A program made the translations under genes and the position numbers. A stretch of 6,607 nucleotides of DNA from an uncultured Flammeovirgaceae bacterium (lineage in GTDB: Bacteria > Bacteroidota > Bacteroidia > Cytophagales > Cyclobacteriaceae). This document shows, piece by piece, positions 6,487-6,607 of this stretch. Below the pieces are notes generated by a model. The model was not told the origin of the DNA and ran no database searches. It worked only from the letters and a program-made list of their open reading frames with translations. How positions within the stretch are numbered: the first letter of the stretch is position 1; every line of letters starts with the position of its first letter. The stretch is taken from contig CAMPJM010000230.1 of assembly GCA_946886805.1 (NCBI GenBank), positions 1 through 6,607 of the forward strand, given 5' to 3'.

Positions 6487-6607
6487 ATGAAAAAATTTAC
6501 TTCACTCAGTGTTATGCTTGCTGTAACATTATTGATTTTCTCTTCTTGCAGCAAAGATGAGGAAGGAGTTCCTGCTTTGGATGCAGCTAAACTTCAGGGA
6601 ACATGGA
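6487..6607 (+). CDS. Lipoprotein, probably lipocalin-like family (5' part only, runs off the right edge)
   Basis: Forty codons are visible. The protein starts MKKFTSLSVML, a short basic N-terminus followed by a hydrophobic segment (about 5-17), then a type II signal-peptidase lipobox FSSC with the lipidated cysteine at position 21. The next residues, SKDEE, form an acidic run of the kind reported as a lipoprotein export signal for surface display in Bacteroidota (Capnocytophaga, Bacteroides), so the mature protein may sit on the outer face of the outer membrane. The last visible residues, KLQGTW, resemble the L-x-GTW start of the first strand in lipocalin-like lipoproteins of this phylum; this is suggestive only, because the rest lies outside the window. 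No Shine-Dalgarno is visible; the leader is A/T-rich, as is common in Bacteroidota. It is divergent from hsdR and separated by about 780 bases, so a functional link to the restriction system is unlikely. Confidence 0.88.
   Translation, partial: MKKFTSLSVMLAVTLLIFSSCSKDEEGVPALDAAKLQGTW

Overview
The window looks like a piece of a Bacteroidota chromosome (moderate to low GC by eye). The evidence is a partial lipoprotein gene at the right edge with a signal peptide and acidic post-cysteine tail typical of that phylum, a TAnnTTTG-type -7 box in front of it, and starts that mostly lack a clear Shine-Dalgarno sequence. I cannot name the genus.

Positions 1-5705 (minus strand) hold one operon, a classical Type I restriction-modification system in the order hsdR - hsdM - hsdS. 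hsdR (ATP-dependent translocase/nuclease, 1021 aa) overlaps hsdM (N6-adenine methyltransferase, 541 aa) by 4 bases, and hsdM overlaps hsdS (specificity subunit) by 8 bases, so the three are probably translationally coupled. HsdM and HsdR keep their catalytic motifs. hsdS is broken in this sequence: a one-base deletion at about 793-797 stops it after 80 codons. Reading resumes in another frame, and about 265 further codons with full HsdS character run off the left edge. Without an intact HsdS the complex should have neither methylation nor restriction activity, unless the shift is a sequencing error or another specificity subunit is supplied elsewhere.

Positions 5706-6486 form a roughly 780-base gene-free spacer between the divergent hsdR and lipoprotein genes. 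It is rich in structure. At 5860-6118 lies a series of GC-rich hairpins containing sequence blocks that I recall, unverified, from dispersed intergenic elements of Bacteroidota; it may be a structured RNA. At 6147-6247 three related arms can form two mutually exclusive stems. A 10-base direct repeat lies at 6291 and 6411.

From 6487 to the right edge (plus strand) is the start of a lipoprotein gene, probably of the lipocalin-like family, with a candidate promoter immediately upstream.

The protein-coding content is a known kind of system. The points worth a second look are the hsdS frameshift and the structured spacer.
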